In this document: positions 1 to 8,853 of the stretch, in pieces | Layout of the letters: the number at the start of each line of letters is the position of its first letter | Position numbering within the stretch: the first letter of the stretch is position 1 | DNA from: Flaviflagellibacter deserti | Lineage (GTDB): Bacteria > Pseudomonadota > Alphaproteobacteria > Rhizobiales > Methylopilaceae | NCBI RefSeq assembly: GCF_042652085.1 | Contig: NZ_JBHSJF010000005.1 | Coordinates: forward strand, 248,001-312,000 | Reading direction: 5' to 3' | Length of the DNA: 64,000 bases | Position numbers and translations under genes: made by a program | The notes under the pieces: generated by a model | Told to the model about the DNA's origin: nothing | The model's database searches: none | The model's input: the letters and a program-made list of their open reading frames with translations, nothing else

Positions 1-278
1 TCGACCTCACCCGCCTGCGGATTGCGGACCGGAATTCCACCCGGCTGGCCGGAGGTCACGACCGGCAGCGGCGGTATCAGCCCGCACCTGAGCGCCTCGA
101 CGAGCGCCAGGCTGTGCCGCGCTTCGCCAACCGTCGCGGTTGGCAGGCCGAAGCCGTCCAGCACCGCCTGCCGGGATTCCGGCGAGGTCCGGACGTATTC
201 CCCGGTCTGCCCGTAATAGCCGTCGGCGATGCCGACAAGGTCCGAAAGTCTGGCCAGCAGTTCGTCCCTGTCGCTCAT
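1..278 (-). CDS. malQ: 4-alpha-glucanotransferase (amylomaltase), N-terminal part
   Basis: This is the first 92 codons of a gene that continues beyond the left edge. The reading begins MSDRDELLARLSDLVGIADG and later has GEARHSLALVEAL, resembling the N-terminal extension of rhizobial MalQ proteins. MalQ transfers alpha-1,4-glucan segments between malto-oligosaccharides in the cytoplasm. The ATG at 278 overlaps the treZ stop in an ATGA junction, so the gene is the third member of a glgX-treZ-malQ operon. The catalytic GH77 domain lies outside the window, so the assignment rests on the N-terminal pattern and the gene context. Confidence 0.6.
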   Translation of the reverse strand, partial: MSDRDELLARLSDLVGIADGYYGQTGEYVRTSPESRQAVLDGFGLPTATVGEARHSLALVEALRCGLIPPLPVVTSGQPGGIPVRNPQAGEV

Positions 279-2080
279 GCCCCGCCCTTGATAATGGTTC
301 CTGTCCAGCGCGGCAGGTGCACGCTCGTCCCCGCGACAACGCTATCGGTGCTCCGCCACAGAAGCCGCTCGCCGGGCGCGAGTTCCGCTTCCAGAACGTC
401 GTCGCCGAAATTCGCAAGCAGTCTCAAGCGCCCGCCATCGAACAGCCATTCGACGGCGAGCGCCATATCGTGCGGCACTCCGTAACTGCCGCCGCGGAAC
501 CGGGTCTTCAGAAGTGGAACGATCTCCTCGGCGCGGATCCTCAGCAGATCCTTCGTCTCCGCCCGCGAGGTCGCATGCGGCTTCCTGTGCACCTCGTCCC
601 AGTCGATCCGCGACCGCTCGAATGTCTTCGGGTCGGTCGGATCCGGAACGCGATCCTCATGATCCTTGAACGCCTTGAACTTCTTGAACTCCGCCCGTCG
701 CCCCTCGCGCACGGCTTTGGACAGGCCCTTGTCGTCCGAAAAGTCGACGAAGAACTGGAACGGCGTGGACGCATCCCAGTCCTCGCCCATGAACAGCATC
801 GGAATCTGCGGCCCGAGCAGCAGCGCGGCGCGCGCCAGCTTCAGCTTCTCGGCCGGTACGATATGCGCGAGCCGCTCGCCGAGCGCGCGATTGCCGACTT
901 GGTCGTGGTTCTGCAGGAAGGCGACGAACGCCTGCGGCGGCAGGTGCCCGGAAGCCTCTCCCCGCTTCTTGCCGAGATGCCTGGACTGTTCGCCCTGGTA
1001 GCAGAACCCCTCGGCCAGCGCCCGGCCGAGCTTCTCGACCGGGCTGTCGGCGAAGTCCTCATAATAGCCCTCGTCCTCGCCGGTCAGCAGCGGGTGCCAG
1101 CAATTGTGGATGTCATCGGCCCATTGCGCCGTGTGGAAATGCGGCTTGCCGTTCGTACGCTCCAGCCAGCGCGCCTCGTTCGCCTCGTTTTCGAGGATCA
1201 GGTGGATGTCGCGGCCCGGAAACGCTTCACGCACCCGCCGCGCCAGCTCGTCGAGGAGATGCCGCTCGCTGTCGTCGAGGATCGCATGCACAGCATCGAG
1301 CCGCAGGCCATCGAGATTGTATTCGTCGAGCCAGTAGAGCGCGTTGTGAACGAAGAAGTCGCGCACGATCTCCGCGCCCTCGCCGTCGACATTGATCGCC
1401 GCGCCCCAGGGCGTGTGGTGCCGCTCGGTGAAGAACTTTTTCGCGAAGGCGTGAAGATAATTCCCTGACGGTCCGAAGTGGTTGTAGACGACGTCGAGCA
1501 AGACCATCAGGCCGTGCTTGTGAGCGGTGTCGACGAAGTGCTTCAGTTCGTCGGGCGTGCCGTAGGCGGCGTCGGGCGCGTAGATCAGTACGCCGTCGTA
1601 GCCCCAGTTCCGCTTGCCCGGAAAATCGCCGATCGGCATCAGCTCGATCGCGGTGACGCCGAGATCGGCGAGCTCCGGCAGCCTTTTCTCCAGCGAGGCG
1701 TACGTACCCTCCGGCGTCGCGGTGCCGACATGCACCTCGTAGATCACTGCCTTTTCCCAAGGCCGGCCGTGCCAACCGGGGACCGTCCATTTGTAGGCCG
1801 CCGGATCGACGACCATGCTTGCGCCATGCACGTCGTCCGGCTGGAAGCGCGAGGCCGGGTCGGGCACGGTCAGGTCCTTGCCGATGCGATACTGATAGCG
1901 GCTGCCGGCCTTGGCCTCCCGGACCGTCACCTCGCGCCAGCCGTCGCCGGCATCGGGCAGGTCGGTCTCCCGCCCGTCCACCACGAGCGTCACGTGCTTC
2001 GCCGTCGGCGCCCACAATGCGAACCGCACGCCGTCATCAACGATCTGCGCGCCAAACGGCATTGCGTGCACGCGTGGCAT
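275..2080 (-). CDS. treZ: malto-oligosyltrehalose trehalohydrolase
   Basis: A 601-residue GH13 enzyme that releases trehalose from maltooligosyl-trehalose in the TreY-TreZ route. An N-terminal beta-sandwich (PFGAQIVDDGVRFALWAPTA) precedes the TIM barrel, with GH13 motifs visible as DVVYNHFGPSGNY, the nucleophile region GLRLDAVHAI, ILENEAN, and the late motif FLQNHDQVGNRALGERL, which is typical of TreZ. The open frame extends upstream into glgX, but the ATG at 2080 (MPRVHAMPF) lies 3 nt after the glgX stop and gives the normal family length. treY is not in the window and could lie beyond malQ. Substrate is known from the family, not tested here. Confidence 0.93.
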   Translation of the reverse strand: MPRVHAMPFGAQIVDDGVRFALWAPTAKHVTLVVDGRETDLPDAGDGWREVTVREAKAGSRYQYRIGKDLTVPDPASRFQPDDVHGASMVVDPAAYKWTVPGWHGRPWEKAVIYEVHVGTATPEGTYASLEKRLPELADLGVTAIELMPIGDFPGKRNWGYDGVLIYAPDAAYGTPDELKHFVDTAHKHGLMVLLDVVYNHFGPSGNYLHAFAKKFFTERHHTPWGAAINVDGEGAEIVRDFFVHNALYWLDEYNLDGLRLDAVHAILDDSERHLLDELARRVREAFPGRDIHLILENEANEARWLERTNGKPHFHTAQWADDIHNCWHPLLTGEDEGYYEDFADSPVEKLGRALAEGFCYQGEQSRHLGKKRGEASGHLPPQAFVAFLQNHDQVGNRALGERLAHIVPAEKLKLARAALLLGPQIPMLFMGEDWDASTPFQFFVDFSDDKGLSKAVREGRRAEFKKFKAFKDHEDRVPDPTDPKTFERSRIDWDEVHRKPHATSRAETKDLLRIRAEEIVPLLKTRFRGGSYGVPHDMALAVEWLFDGGRLRLLANFGDDVLEAELAPGERLLWRSTDSVVAGTSVHLPRWTGTIIKGGA

Positions 2081-2082
2081 CG

Positions 2083-4194
2083 TCAGTGCGCTCCGGGAAT
2101 GGTCGCGTGCTGGAACAGGACGAGCGATCGGGGCGCAAGTTTGAAGGTCTCGCCGGCGCGAAGCGTGATCGGCTGTTCGCCGCGCACGAGTCCGTCCGGG
2201 ATGTTCGTGTCGAAGATCTGCACCCACACCTCCCCAGGCAGCATGTCGGCCAGCTTGAAGTCGACCTCTTCGTGCCAGGCGTTCATCATCAGGAGGAAAC
2301 GCTGGCCGTCCGCTGCGTCGTTGCCGAACTGGAAACCGATCGTGCGCCGAAGTCCGTTGCTCCAGTCGCCCGGCGTCATCTCCCGGCCTTCCGGCACCAG
2401 CCAATAACTGTCGCGGAGGATCGATCCGGGAACCTGCGCGCCGGTCAGAAACGTCCGGCGGCGGAACGCATCGTGCGACTGCCTGAGATTGATCGCGGCC
2501 TGCGTGAAGGCGAACAGGTCGGGATCCGCCTCGGCCGTCTTCCGCCAGTCGAACCAGTTCGTGTCGTTATCCTGCGCATAGGCGTTGTTGTTGCCGTTCT
2601 GCGTGCGCGACTGCTCGTCGCCCATCAAGAGCATCGGCACGCCCTGCGAGAACATTAGCGTCGCGAGGAAATTGCGCTTCTGGCGCGCGCGCAGCTCGTT
2701 GATCTCGGGATCGTCGGTCGGGCCTTCGACGCCGCAGTTCCAGCTCAGATTGTGCGAATGGCCGTCGTTGTTGTCCTCGCCATTCGCCTCGTTGTGGCGG
2801 TCGTTGTAGCTGACGAGGTCGTTGATGGTGAAACCGTCGTGTGAGGCGATGAAATTGACGGTCGCCCAAGGATGGCGGCCGGTCGGCTCATAGGTTTCAC
2901 GTGAACCGGCGATGACGCGGCCGAGCGCCGGAAGCTGCGCGTCGTCGCCGCGCCAGAACGCGCGCACCGTGTCGCGGTACTGGTCGTTCCATTCGCTCCA
3001 CCCGGCCGGAAAATTGCCGACGCGGTATCCGCCGCCGCCGACATCCCACGGCTCGGCGATGAGCTTCACCCGCGACAGGAGGGGATCCTGACCGCACGCC
3101 TGCAGGAAGCCCGAGCGGGGATCGAATTCGTAGGGATCGCGCGCAAGCGTCGGCGCCAGATCGAAGCGGAAGCCGTCGATGTGGTAGTTCTCGACCCAGT
3201 GACGGAGCGAATCCATCACCATCTGCAGGACGCGCGGATGCGACACATCGAGCGTATTGCCGGTCCCGGTCGAATCCCAGGAATGGCGCGGGCTTTCCGG
3301 CGGCAACTTGTAATAGACCGCGTTGTCGATGCCGCGGAACGAGAGCGTCGGGCCGAGATGGTTGCCCTCGCAGGTATGGTTGTAGACGACGTCGAGGATG
3401 ACCTCGATCCCGGCATCGTGCAGAGCACGGATCGCGCCCTTGAAGCCTGCAACACCTGCCTCGCCGAGATAGCGCGGCTCCGGCGCGAAATAGCCGAGCG
3501 TGGAATAGCCCCAATAGTTCTTCAGCCCCTTCTCGACGAGGAAACGGTCGTCGACGAAGGAATGGATCGGCATCAGCTCGATCGCGGTGATGCCGAGCTT
3601 CAGCAGATGGTCGATCACCTTCGGATGGCCAAGCGCCGCATAGCTTCCGCGCATCGCCTGCGGGACATCCGGGTGGAGTTGCGTCAGGCCCTTCACATGG
3701 GCTTCGTAGAAGATCGTCTCGTTCCACGGTCGGCGCGGCGGACGATCATCGCCCCAATGGTGCGACGGGTCCTCGACCACGCATTTCGGCATCATCCGCG
3801 CGCTGTCGCGGCGATCCATCGTCAGATCGGCTCGCTGCGAGCCGATCCGGTAGCCCCACATCGCGTCGTGCCAGCGAAGCTTGCCGGACAAGAGCCGCGC
3901 ATAGGGGTCGATCAAGAGCTTGTGCGGATTGAAGCGATGGCCGCGGGCGGGATCGTAAGGGCCGTGGACGCGGTAGCCATAGAGCTGTCCCGCGGTCAGG
4001 CCCTCGACATAGACGTGCCAGACATTGTCGGTGCGCGCCGGCAACTTGATGCGGGTGATCTCCCGCTCGCCGGTACCTTCGAACAGGCAAAGTTCGACCG
4101 CCGTCGCATGTTCCGAAAATAGAGCAAAGTTGACGCCCTTGCCGTCCCAGGTCGCCCCAAGCGGGAACGGCTGGCCGTCGTCGATGCGATTCAT
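2083..4194 (-). CDS. glgX: glycogen debranching enzyme GlgX
   Basis: A 703-residue isoamylase-type GH13 enzyme that cleaves alpha-1,6 branches of glycogen. It starts with the CBM48 pattern MNRIDDGQPFPLGATWDG and VNFALFSEHATAVELCLF; the barrel carries LDVVYNHTCEGN, FRFDLAPTLARDP, LIAEPWDVGGGGY and NFIASHDGFTINDLVSYN, all typical of GlgX. An upstream ATG at 4290 would add 32 residues, but family members begin near the chosen ATG at 4194, so the longer start is less likely. It leads an apparent operon with treZ and malQ, coupling glycogen debranching to trehalose formation and glucan disproportionation. Confidence 0.93.
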   Translation of the reverse strand: MNRIDDGQPFPLGATWDGKGVNFALFSEHATAVELCLFEGTGEREITRIKLPARTDNVWHVYVEGLTAGQLYGYRVHGPYDPARGHRFNPHKLLIDPYARLLSGKLRWHDAMWGYRIGSQRADLTMDRRDSARMMPKCVVEDPSHHWGDDRPPRRPWNETIFYEAHVKGLTQLHPDVPQAMRGSYAALGHPKVIDHLLKLGITAIELMPIHSFVDDRFLVEKGLKNYWGYSTLGYFAPEPRYLGEAGVAGFKGAIRALHDAGIEVILDVVYNHTCEGNHLGPTLSFRGIDNAVYYKLPPESPRHSWDSTGTGNTLDVSHPRVLQMVMDSLRHWVENYHIDGFRFDLAPTLARDPYEFDPRSGFLQACGQDPLLSRVKLIAEPWDVGGGGYRVGNFPAGWSEWNDQYRDTVRAFWRGDDAQLPALGRVIAGSRETYEPTGRHPWATVNFIASHDGFTINDLVSYNDRHNEANGEDNNDGHSHNLSWNCGVEGPTDDPEINELRARQKRNFLATLMFSQGVPMLLMGDEQSRTQNGNNNAYAQDNDTNWFDWRKTAEADPDLFAFTQAAINLRQSHDAFRRRTFLTGAQVPGSILRDSYWLVPEGREMTPGDWSNGLRRTIGFQFGNDAADGQRFLLMMNAWHEEVDFKLADMLPGEVWVQIFDTNIPDGLVRGEQPITLRAGETFKLAPRSLVLFQHATIPGAH

Positions 4195-4453
4195 ATGGAG
4201 CGTTCTCACGATGGCGTGCTGCACAGATTGCGCAGTGTCGCTCAACGCACGAGCCCAGGAAGTGGGTCCGGAAGTCAGTATGTTTTTCATCCCATCGATG
4301 TTTGGTCAAAGAGTGCAACAACGCCATGGCGTTGCAAGCGCCGGGCCGCATCGCGGGTATGACTATCGCACGCACGCAAGTGGAATGTCCGAGGGACCGA
4401 CGGATCGGTCACCTCGGGCAACTTGTCCTACATACGCTCGTATTCGGCTCGTC

Positions 4454-5518
4454 TTACGAGCCCTGGATATTGACGAGATGCGGCCGTATGCGGCGGTCTT
4501 TGATCATGCCGCGATAGACGTCGAGATATTGTTCGGTCATTTGCCGGGCGGTGAAGCGTTCCTCGAAGCGGCGGCGGATCATCGGCCGCGACAGCGAATC
4601 GAGATTGCGCACCGCGCCGACGGCGCTCGTCTGGTCCTCGACGACGAAGCCGGTGACGCCGTGCTCGACGACTTCGGACACCGACCCGCGATTGAAGGCG
4701 ATCACCGGCGTGCCGCAGGCCATCGCCTCGATCATGACGAGGCCGAAGGGCTCCGGCCAGTCGACCGGCACCAGGAGAGCGATGGCGCCGCTCAGGAAAT
4801 CCGCCTTCTGCCCGTCGTTGATCTCGCCGATATACTCAATGCCATCTGTACCCAGATACGGACGGATCGTCTCATCGAAATAGTCCTGATCGGCGCGGTC
4901 GACCTTGGCGGCGATCTTCAGCGGCAGGCCGCAGCGCTGGGCGATGTCGATCGCCCGGTCGAGGCGTTTTTCCGGCGAGATACGGCCGAGGAAAGCGAGA
5001 TAGGAGGGGACGACCGGCTGCGGAGTGAGCAGGTCGGCCGGCAGGCCGTGATGGACCGTCGCGGTCCAGTTCGCCTCCTGTACCGGGCGGCGCTGGGCGT
5101 CGGAGATCGATACGACCGGGACCTCGGAGAAGGTCTCGAATACAGGCTGGTGTTCCGGCAGATCGAGACGGCCGTGCAGAGTGGTGACGAAGGGCGTGGA
5201 CTGACCCGACATCAAGGAAAACGGGTAATAGTCCAGATGGAAATGCATGAGATCGAATTCGTCCGAGCGACGATAGACGTGTTCGATCATCATCATATGG
5301 AGCGCGTTGGGATCGCGCACCGTACCGTCGAGACGGAGCGCCCTCGGCCAGATTGCCTCGAGCTTCGCACTCGTCCTTGAGTCGCCACTGGCGAAGAGCG
5401 TGACGTCGTGTCCGAGCGCGACCAGTTCCTCGGTCAGCCACGAGATCACTCGTTCGGTCCCGCCGTAAAGCGTGGGCGGCACGGCTTCGGTCAACGGGGC
5501 GATTTGTGCAATCCTCAT
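4454..5518 (-). CDS. glycosyltransferase family 4
   Basis: A 354-residue GT-B glycosyltransferase. The N-terminal domain has MRIAQIAPLTEAVPPTLYGG and TERVISWLTEELVALGHDVTL, the usual GT4 acceptor-domain start. The C-terminal donor domain has YLAFLGRISPEKRLDRAIDI and the E-x7-E type motif in EPFGLVMIEAMACGTPVIAF. It is a cytosolic enzyme that probably uses a nucleotide-sugar donor; the acceptor cannot be told from sequence. It lies upstream of, and on the same strand as, the glycogen/trehalose genes with a 260-nt gap, so a role in glucan or osmolyte metabolism is possible but unproven. Confidence 0.85.
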   Translation of the reverse strand: MRIAQIAPLTEAVPPTLYGGTERVISWLTEELVALGHDVTLFASGDSRTSAKLEAIWPRALRLDGTVRDPNALHMMMIEHVYRRSDEFDLMHFHLDYYPFSLMSGQSTPFVTTLHGRLDLPEHQPVFETFSEVPVVSISDAQRRPVQEANWTATVHHGLPADLLTPQPVVPSYLAFLGRISPEKRLDRAIDIAQRCGLPLKIAAKVDRADQDYFDETIRPYLGTDGIEYIGEINDGQKADFLSGAIALLVPVDWPEPFGLVMIEAMACGTPVIAFNRGSVSEVVEHGVTGFVVEDQTSAVGAVRNLDSLSRPMIRRRFEERFTARQMTEQYLDVYRGMIKDRRIRPHLVNIQGS

Positions 5519-5787
5519 GGAAGCTCCTTTTCCGACCTTGAGCTGCGGTGCGCCTCGCTTGCGAGGCCCGCGAACTTGAAAAAGGAAATGTGTTCATAGT
5601 TGAACGAGATAGCGGCGTTCTCCTGCGCGATGTCGGCGATTGAGCCGACCGCTCGGAACCGATGCGCGCACTCCGTCATTCCTCGCCAAGGAAGCGCCAA
5701 ACTTCTGATTGATTTGCTGGATACGAGTTGCAATGCCCGGTGCACGGCGGGCCAAGCCATCTCACAGCGCGAAGGTACTCACTGCCG

Positions 5788-7554
5788 ATGGACGACCTTT
5801 GCCGTTATGCGGAACGGCCGTTGGCGTTTTTCGCCCGCTATATCGGCCGCCACCGCCCGCTTCATATCGTCATCGTGCTGGCCGTACTCGGAGCCGTTGC
5901 GTGCTCCGTCAGCACTCAATACGGCATCAAGCTGCTGATCGATTCACTGTCGTCGCCCCCAGGCTACGGCTATAGCCCGTGGGTCGCCTTCGCGATCCTG
6001 CTGTCCTTCATCGTCGCCGACAACCTGCTCTGGCGCGTGGCGAGTTGGAATGCCAGCCATGCGTTCGTGGACGTCACGGGCGATCTGCGGTCGGACCTCT
6101 TCCGCCATCTCACCGGGCACGCGCCGACGTACTTCGCGGACCGCCTGCCTGGCGTGCTGACGAGCCGCGTCACCGCGACATCCAACGCCGTCTTCCAGAT
6201 CGAGAACATGTTCGTCTGGAACGTCATGCCGCCCTGCGTCGCGACCGTCGGCGCCATTGTTTTCCTCGGCCTGGTCAGCCTCCAGATGGCGGCCGTGCTG
6301 GTGATGGTCGCTGGCGCGATGATGCTGGTGATGTTCCGCATCGCCGCCAAAGGCCGGCCCCTCCATCACGATTTCGCGGACAAGGCCGCCGCCGTCGATG
6401 GCGAGATGATCGACGTCGTCGGCAACATCGCTCTGGTGCGGGCCTTCGGCGCCATCGGGCGCGAGCATCTGCGCTTCGACGCCACCGTCGCCGAGGAAAT
6501 GACTGCGCGCCGGCGCAGCCTCCTTTACCTGGAGAAGCTTCGCCTGCTGCACGCCCTCGTCGTCGTGGTCATGACGCTCGTCCTGCTCGGCTGGGTGATT
6601 TCGCTGTGGCAGAACGGGCGGGCGACCGCGGGCGACGTGGTGCTCGTCTGCACGCTCGGCATCGCCGTGCTCAGCGCGACGCGTGACCTCGCCGTCGCCC
6701 TCGTCGACGTGACCCAGCACATGGCCCGCCTGTCGGAGGCGCTGGCGACGTTGCTCTCGCCGCATGAGATGCGCGACCACCCCAACGCCGCCGCCCTCGT
6801 GCCCAAAGGGACTCGCATCACGTTCGAAAACATCTCGTTCCAATACCCGAACGGGAAGCGGGTCTTCGACAGCTTCAGCGTGGACATCGAGCCGGGACAG
6901 CGCGTCGGACTCGTCGGTTCCTCGGGCGGCGGCAAATCGACATTGGTCGCGCTCCTCCAACGGTTCTACGAACCGGAGAGCGGCCGCATCCTCATCGACG
7001 GGCAGAACATCGCCCTAACCACCGAGGACAGCCTGCGCGAGAGCATCGCGGTCGTTCCGCAGGATACAGCGCTGCTCAACCGCACGCTGCTCGAAAACAT
7101 CCGCTACGGCCGGCCCGACGCCGCCGATGACGAGGTCTGGGAGGCCGCGATCGCGGCGCGGTGCAGGCCCTTCATCGAGAACCTGCCGCTGGGCCTCGAC
7201 ACGGTGGTCGGCGATCGCGGCCTGAAACTGTCGGGCGGGCAGCGCCAGCGCATCGCCATCGCCCGCGCCTTCCTCAAGAATGCGCCTCTCCTCATACTCG
7301 ACGAGGCGACCTCGGCCCTCGACACCGAGGCGGAGGAGGCGATCCGCGAGGCTCTCGAGCGGCTGATGACCGGGCGCACCGTCATCGCCATCGCCCACCG
7401 CCTTTCCACGCTGCGCGAGTTCGATCGCATCCTTGTCATGCGCGGCGGCAAGCTCGTGGAAGACGGCGCCCCCGAGGACTTGATGCGCGGAGAAAGCGTC
7501 TACGGCGGGCTGGTGAACCGCGAACTGAGCCGCCTGGCGGTCCAGACCGCTTGA
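5788..7554 (+). CDS. type I ABC exporter (fused membrane and ATPase domains)
   Basis: A 588-residue half-transporter. Residues 1-330 form a six-helix exporter domain starting at LHIVIVLAVLGAVACS. The ATPase domain has Walker A GSSGGGKSTL (near residue 378), signature LSGGQRQRIAIARAF (near 481), Walker B LLILDEATSALD and H-loop AIAHRLST, so it should be catalytically complete. Substrate cannot be told; it belongs to the broad MsbA/lipid-or-drug exporter group. I chose ATG 5788 (MDDLCRYAERP) because GAAGG lies upstream; an ATG at 5728 would add 20 residues. It is divergent from the GT4 gene. Confidence 0.87.
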   Translation: MDDLCRYAERPLAFFARYIGRHRPLHIVIVLAVLGAVACSVSTQYGIKLLIDSLSSPPGYGYSPWVAFAILLSFIVADNLLWRVASWNASHAFVDVTGDLRSDLFRHLTGHAPTYFADRLPGVLTSRVTATSNAVFQIENMFVWNVMPPCVATVGAIVFLGLVSLQMAAVLVMVAGAMMLVMFRIAAKGRPLHHDFADKAAAVDGEMIDVVGNIALVRAFGAIGREHLRFDATVAEEMTARRRSLLYLEKLRLLHALVVVVMTLVLLGWVISLWQNGRATAGDVVLVCTLGIAVLSATRDLAVALVDVTQHMARLSEALATLLSPHEMRDHPNAAALVPKGTRITFENISFQYPNGKRVFDSFSVDIEPGQRVGLVGSSGGGKSTLVALLQRFYEPESGRILIDGQNIALTTEDSLRESIAVVPQDTALLNRTLLENIRYGRPDAADDEVWEAAIAARCRPFIENLPLGLDTVVGDRGLKLSGGQRQRIAIARAFLKNAPLLILDEATSALDTEAEEAIREALERLMTGRTVIAIAHRLSTLREFDRILVMRGGKLVEDGAPEDLMRGESVYGGLVNRELSRLAVQTA

Positions 7555-7674
7555 ACGGTCGTCGAATAGAGGTCGCGATCGCCGCAACAATTTGCACACC
7601 AGCATCCGACAGACTTTCGACACGGTCGTGATTCGTGTCTAAGGTGCGGTCCTCACTGCGATTCCTGCGCCAAG

Positions 7675-8853
7675 ATGCTCGTCGACCACAGCTCGCTCAT
7701 GCTGGCCATCGCGTTCTCGGGCGCGGCGCTGAGCATTACGCTGTTCGCAAGCTGGCTGAGCTCTCGCACGGAGAGCTTCCTTCTCACCTGGGCCGCCGGC
7801 ACGCTGTTCGTCGTCGTCAGCGCGGCGAGCTTCAGCTACTACCAGCAGAAGCCCGGACCCTGGTGGGCGCTCCTGTCGATGAGCTGCCTCTCGATCGGCC
7901 TGTCGATCGTCTATGGCGCAGCCATCCAGTTTCGCCGTCGCGTCATGGCCGCTACGCAGATCGGCATCTCGATCCTGGCGACGCTTCTGCCGATGGGGAT
8001 TTTCTTTCCATGGGGCTATGCCGGGCTCGGCTTCATCTCCGCCAATCTCGGCGCGATGGTCGTCCTGTTCCTCACATCCGTGGAACTCTGGCAGGCCCGG
8101 CGCGAATCCCCCGTCCAGATCGTCAGCCTCGTCATCCTCTACGCCGTGACTGGCGTCTCGTTCGGACTGTGCGCGATCCCGATCGCGATGAACTCGCCGC
8201 TCCACATGGAGGGGCCGCCGCAGAACTGGGCGGAGAACATCAACGCCGTCGTGTCGATCATCAGCGTCACCGGCATCGGCGCGATCTCGCTGTCGCTGCA
8301 TCAGTCGCGGATCGCGCTGCGCCACCAATCCGACGCCCTGACCGACGCGCTGACGGGGCTGATGAACCGCCGCGCCTTGTTCAACAAGCACGGCAATCTC
8401 CCCTCCGGCGCGGGTGTCGTCCTGTTCGATCTCGATTTCTTCAAGAGCATCAACGACATGTACGGCCACGACACCGGTGACCGCGTGCTCCGCCGCTTCT
8501 CCGAGGTGCTATCCGATCATCTTCGCCCCGCCGACACCGCGGCTCGCCTCGGCGGCGAGGAGTTCGCGCTGGTAATGCCGCGCGGCAGCCGCGAACTTAC
8601 GATGATGATGGCCGAGACGATCCGCACCACGTTCGAGGCCGAGGAGCTCGACACCGATATCGGTGCCTTTTCCTGCACGGTCAGCGCCGGCGTCGCCTAT
8701 GTGCGCGGCGAGCCCGAGACCCTCGATGCCGTGCTGAACCGCGCCGACGGCGCGCTCTACGAGGCCAAGCGGCAGGGCCGCAACCGCGTCCGCATGGCCA
8801 AGGCCGATCAGTCTACTTCTTCCGGCGTCTTGCACCTTCCAAGACGGGCTTGA
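7675..8853 (+). CDS. membrane diguanylate cyclase (GGDEF)
   Basis: A 392-residue protein. The first 215 residues hold several hydrophobic segments (LAIAFSGAALSITLFASWL and further helices), forming a membrane sensor. The C-terminal GGDEF domain has the active-site variant GGEEF near residue 293, preceded by RPADTAAR, which keeps an RxxD inhibitory-site pattern. It therefore probably makes cyclic di-GMP and may be subject to product inhibition. The stimulus is unknown. Its last 41 nt overlap the 3' end of ligD on the opposite strand, which is unusual for two intact genes. Confidence 0.9.
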   Translation: MLVDHSSLMLAIAFSGAALSITLFASWLSSRTESFLLTWAAGTLFVVVSAASFSYYQQKPGPWWALLSMSCLSIGLSIVYGAAIQFRRRVMAATQIGISILATLLPMGIFFPWGYAGLGFISANLGAMVVLFLTSVELWQARRESPVQIVSLVILYAVTGVSFGLCAIPIAMNSPLHMEGPPQNWAENINAVVSIISVTGIGAISLSLHQSRIALRHQSDALTDALTGLMNRRALFNKHGNLPSGAGVVLFDLDFFKSINDMYGHDTGDRVLRRFSEVLSDHLRPADTAARLGGEEFALVMPRGSRELTMMMAETIRTTFEAEELDTDIGAFSCTVSAGVAYVRGEPETLDAVLNRADGALYEAKRQGRNRVRMAKADQSTSSGVLHLPRRA

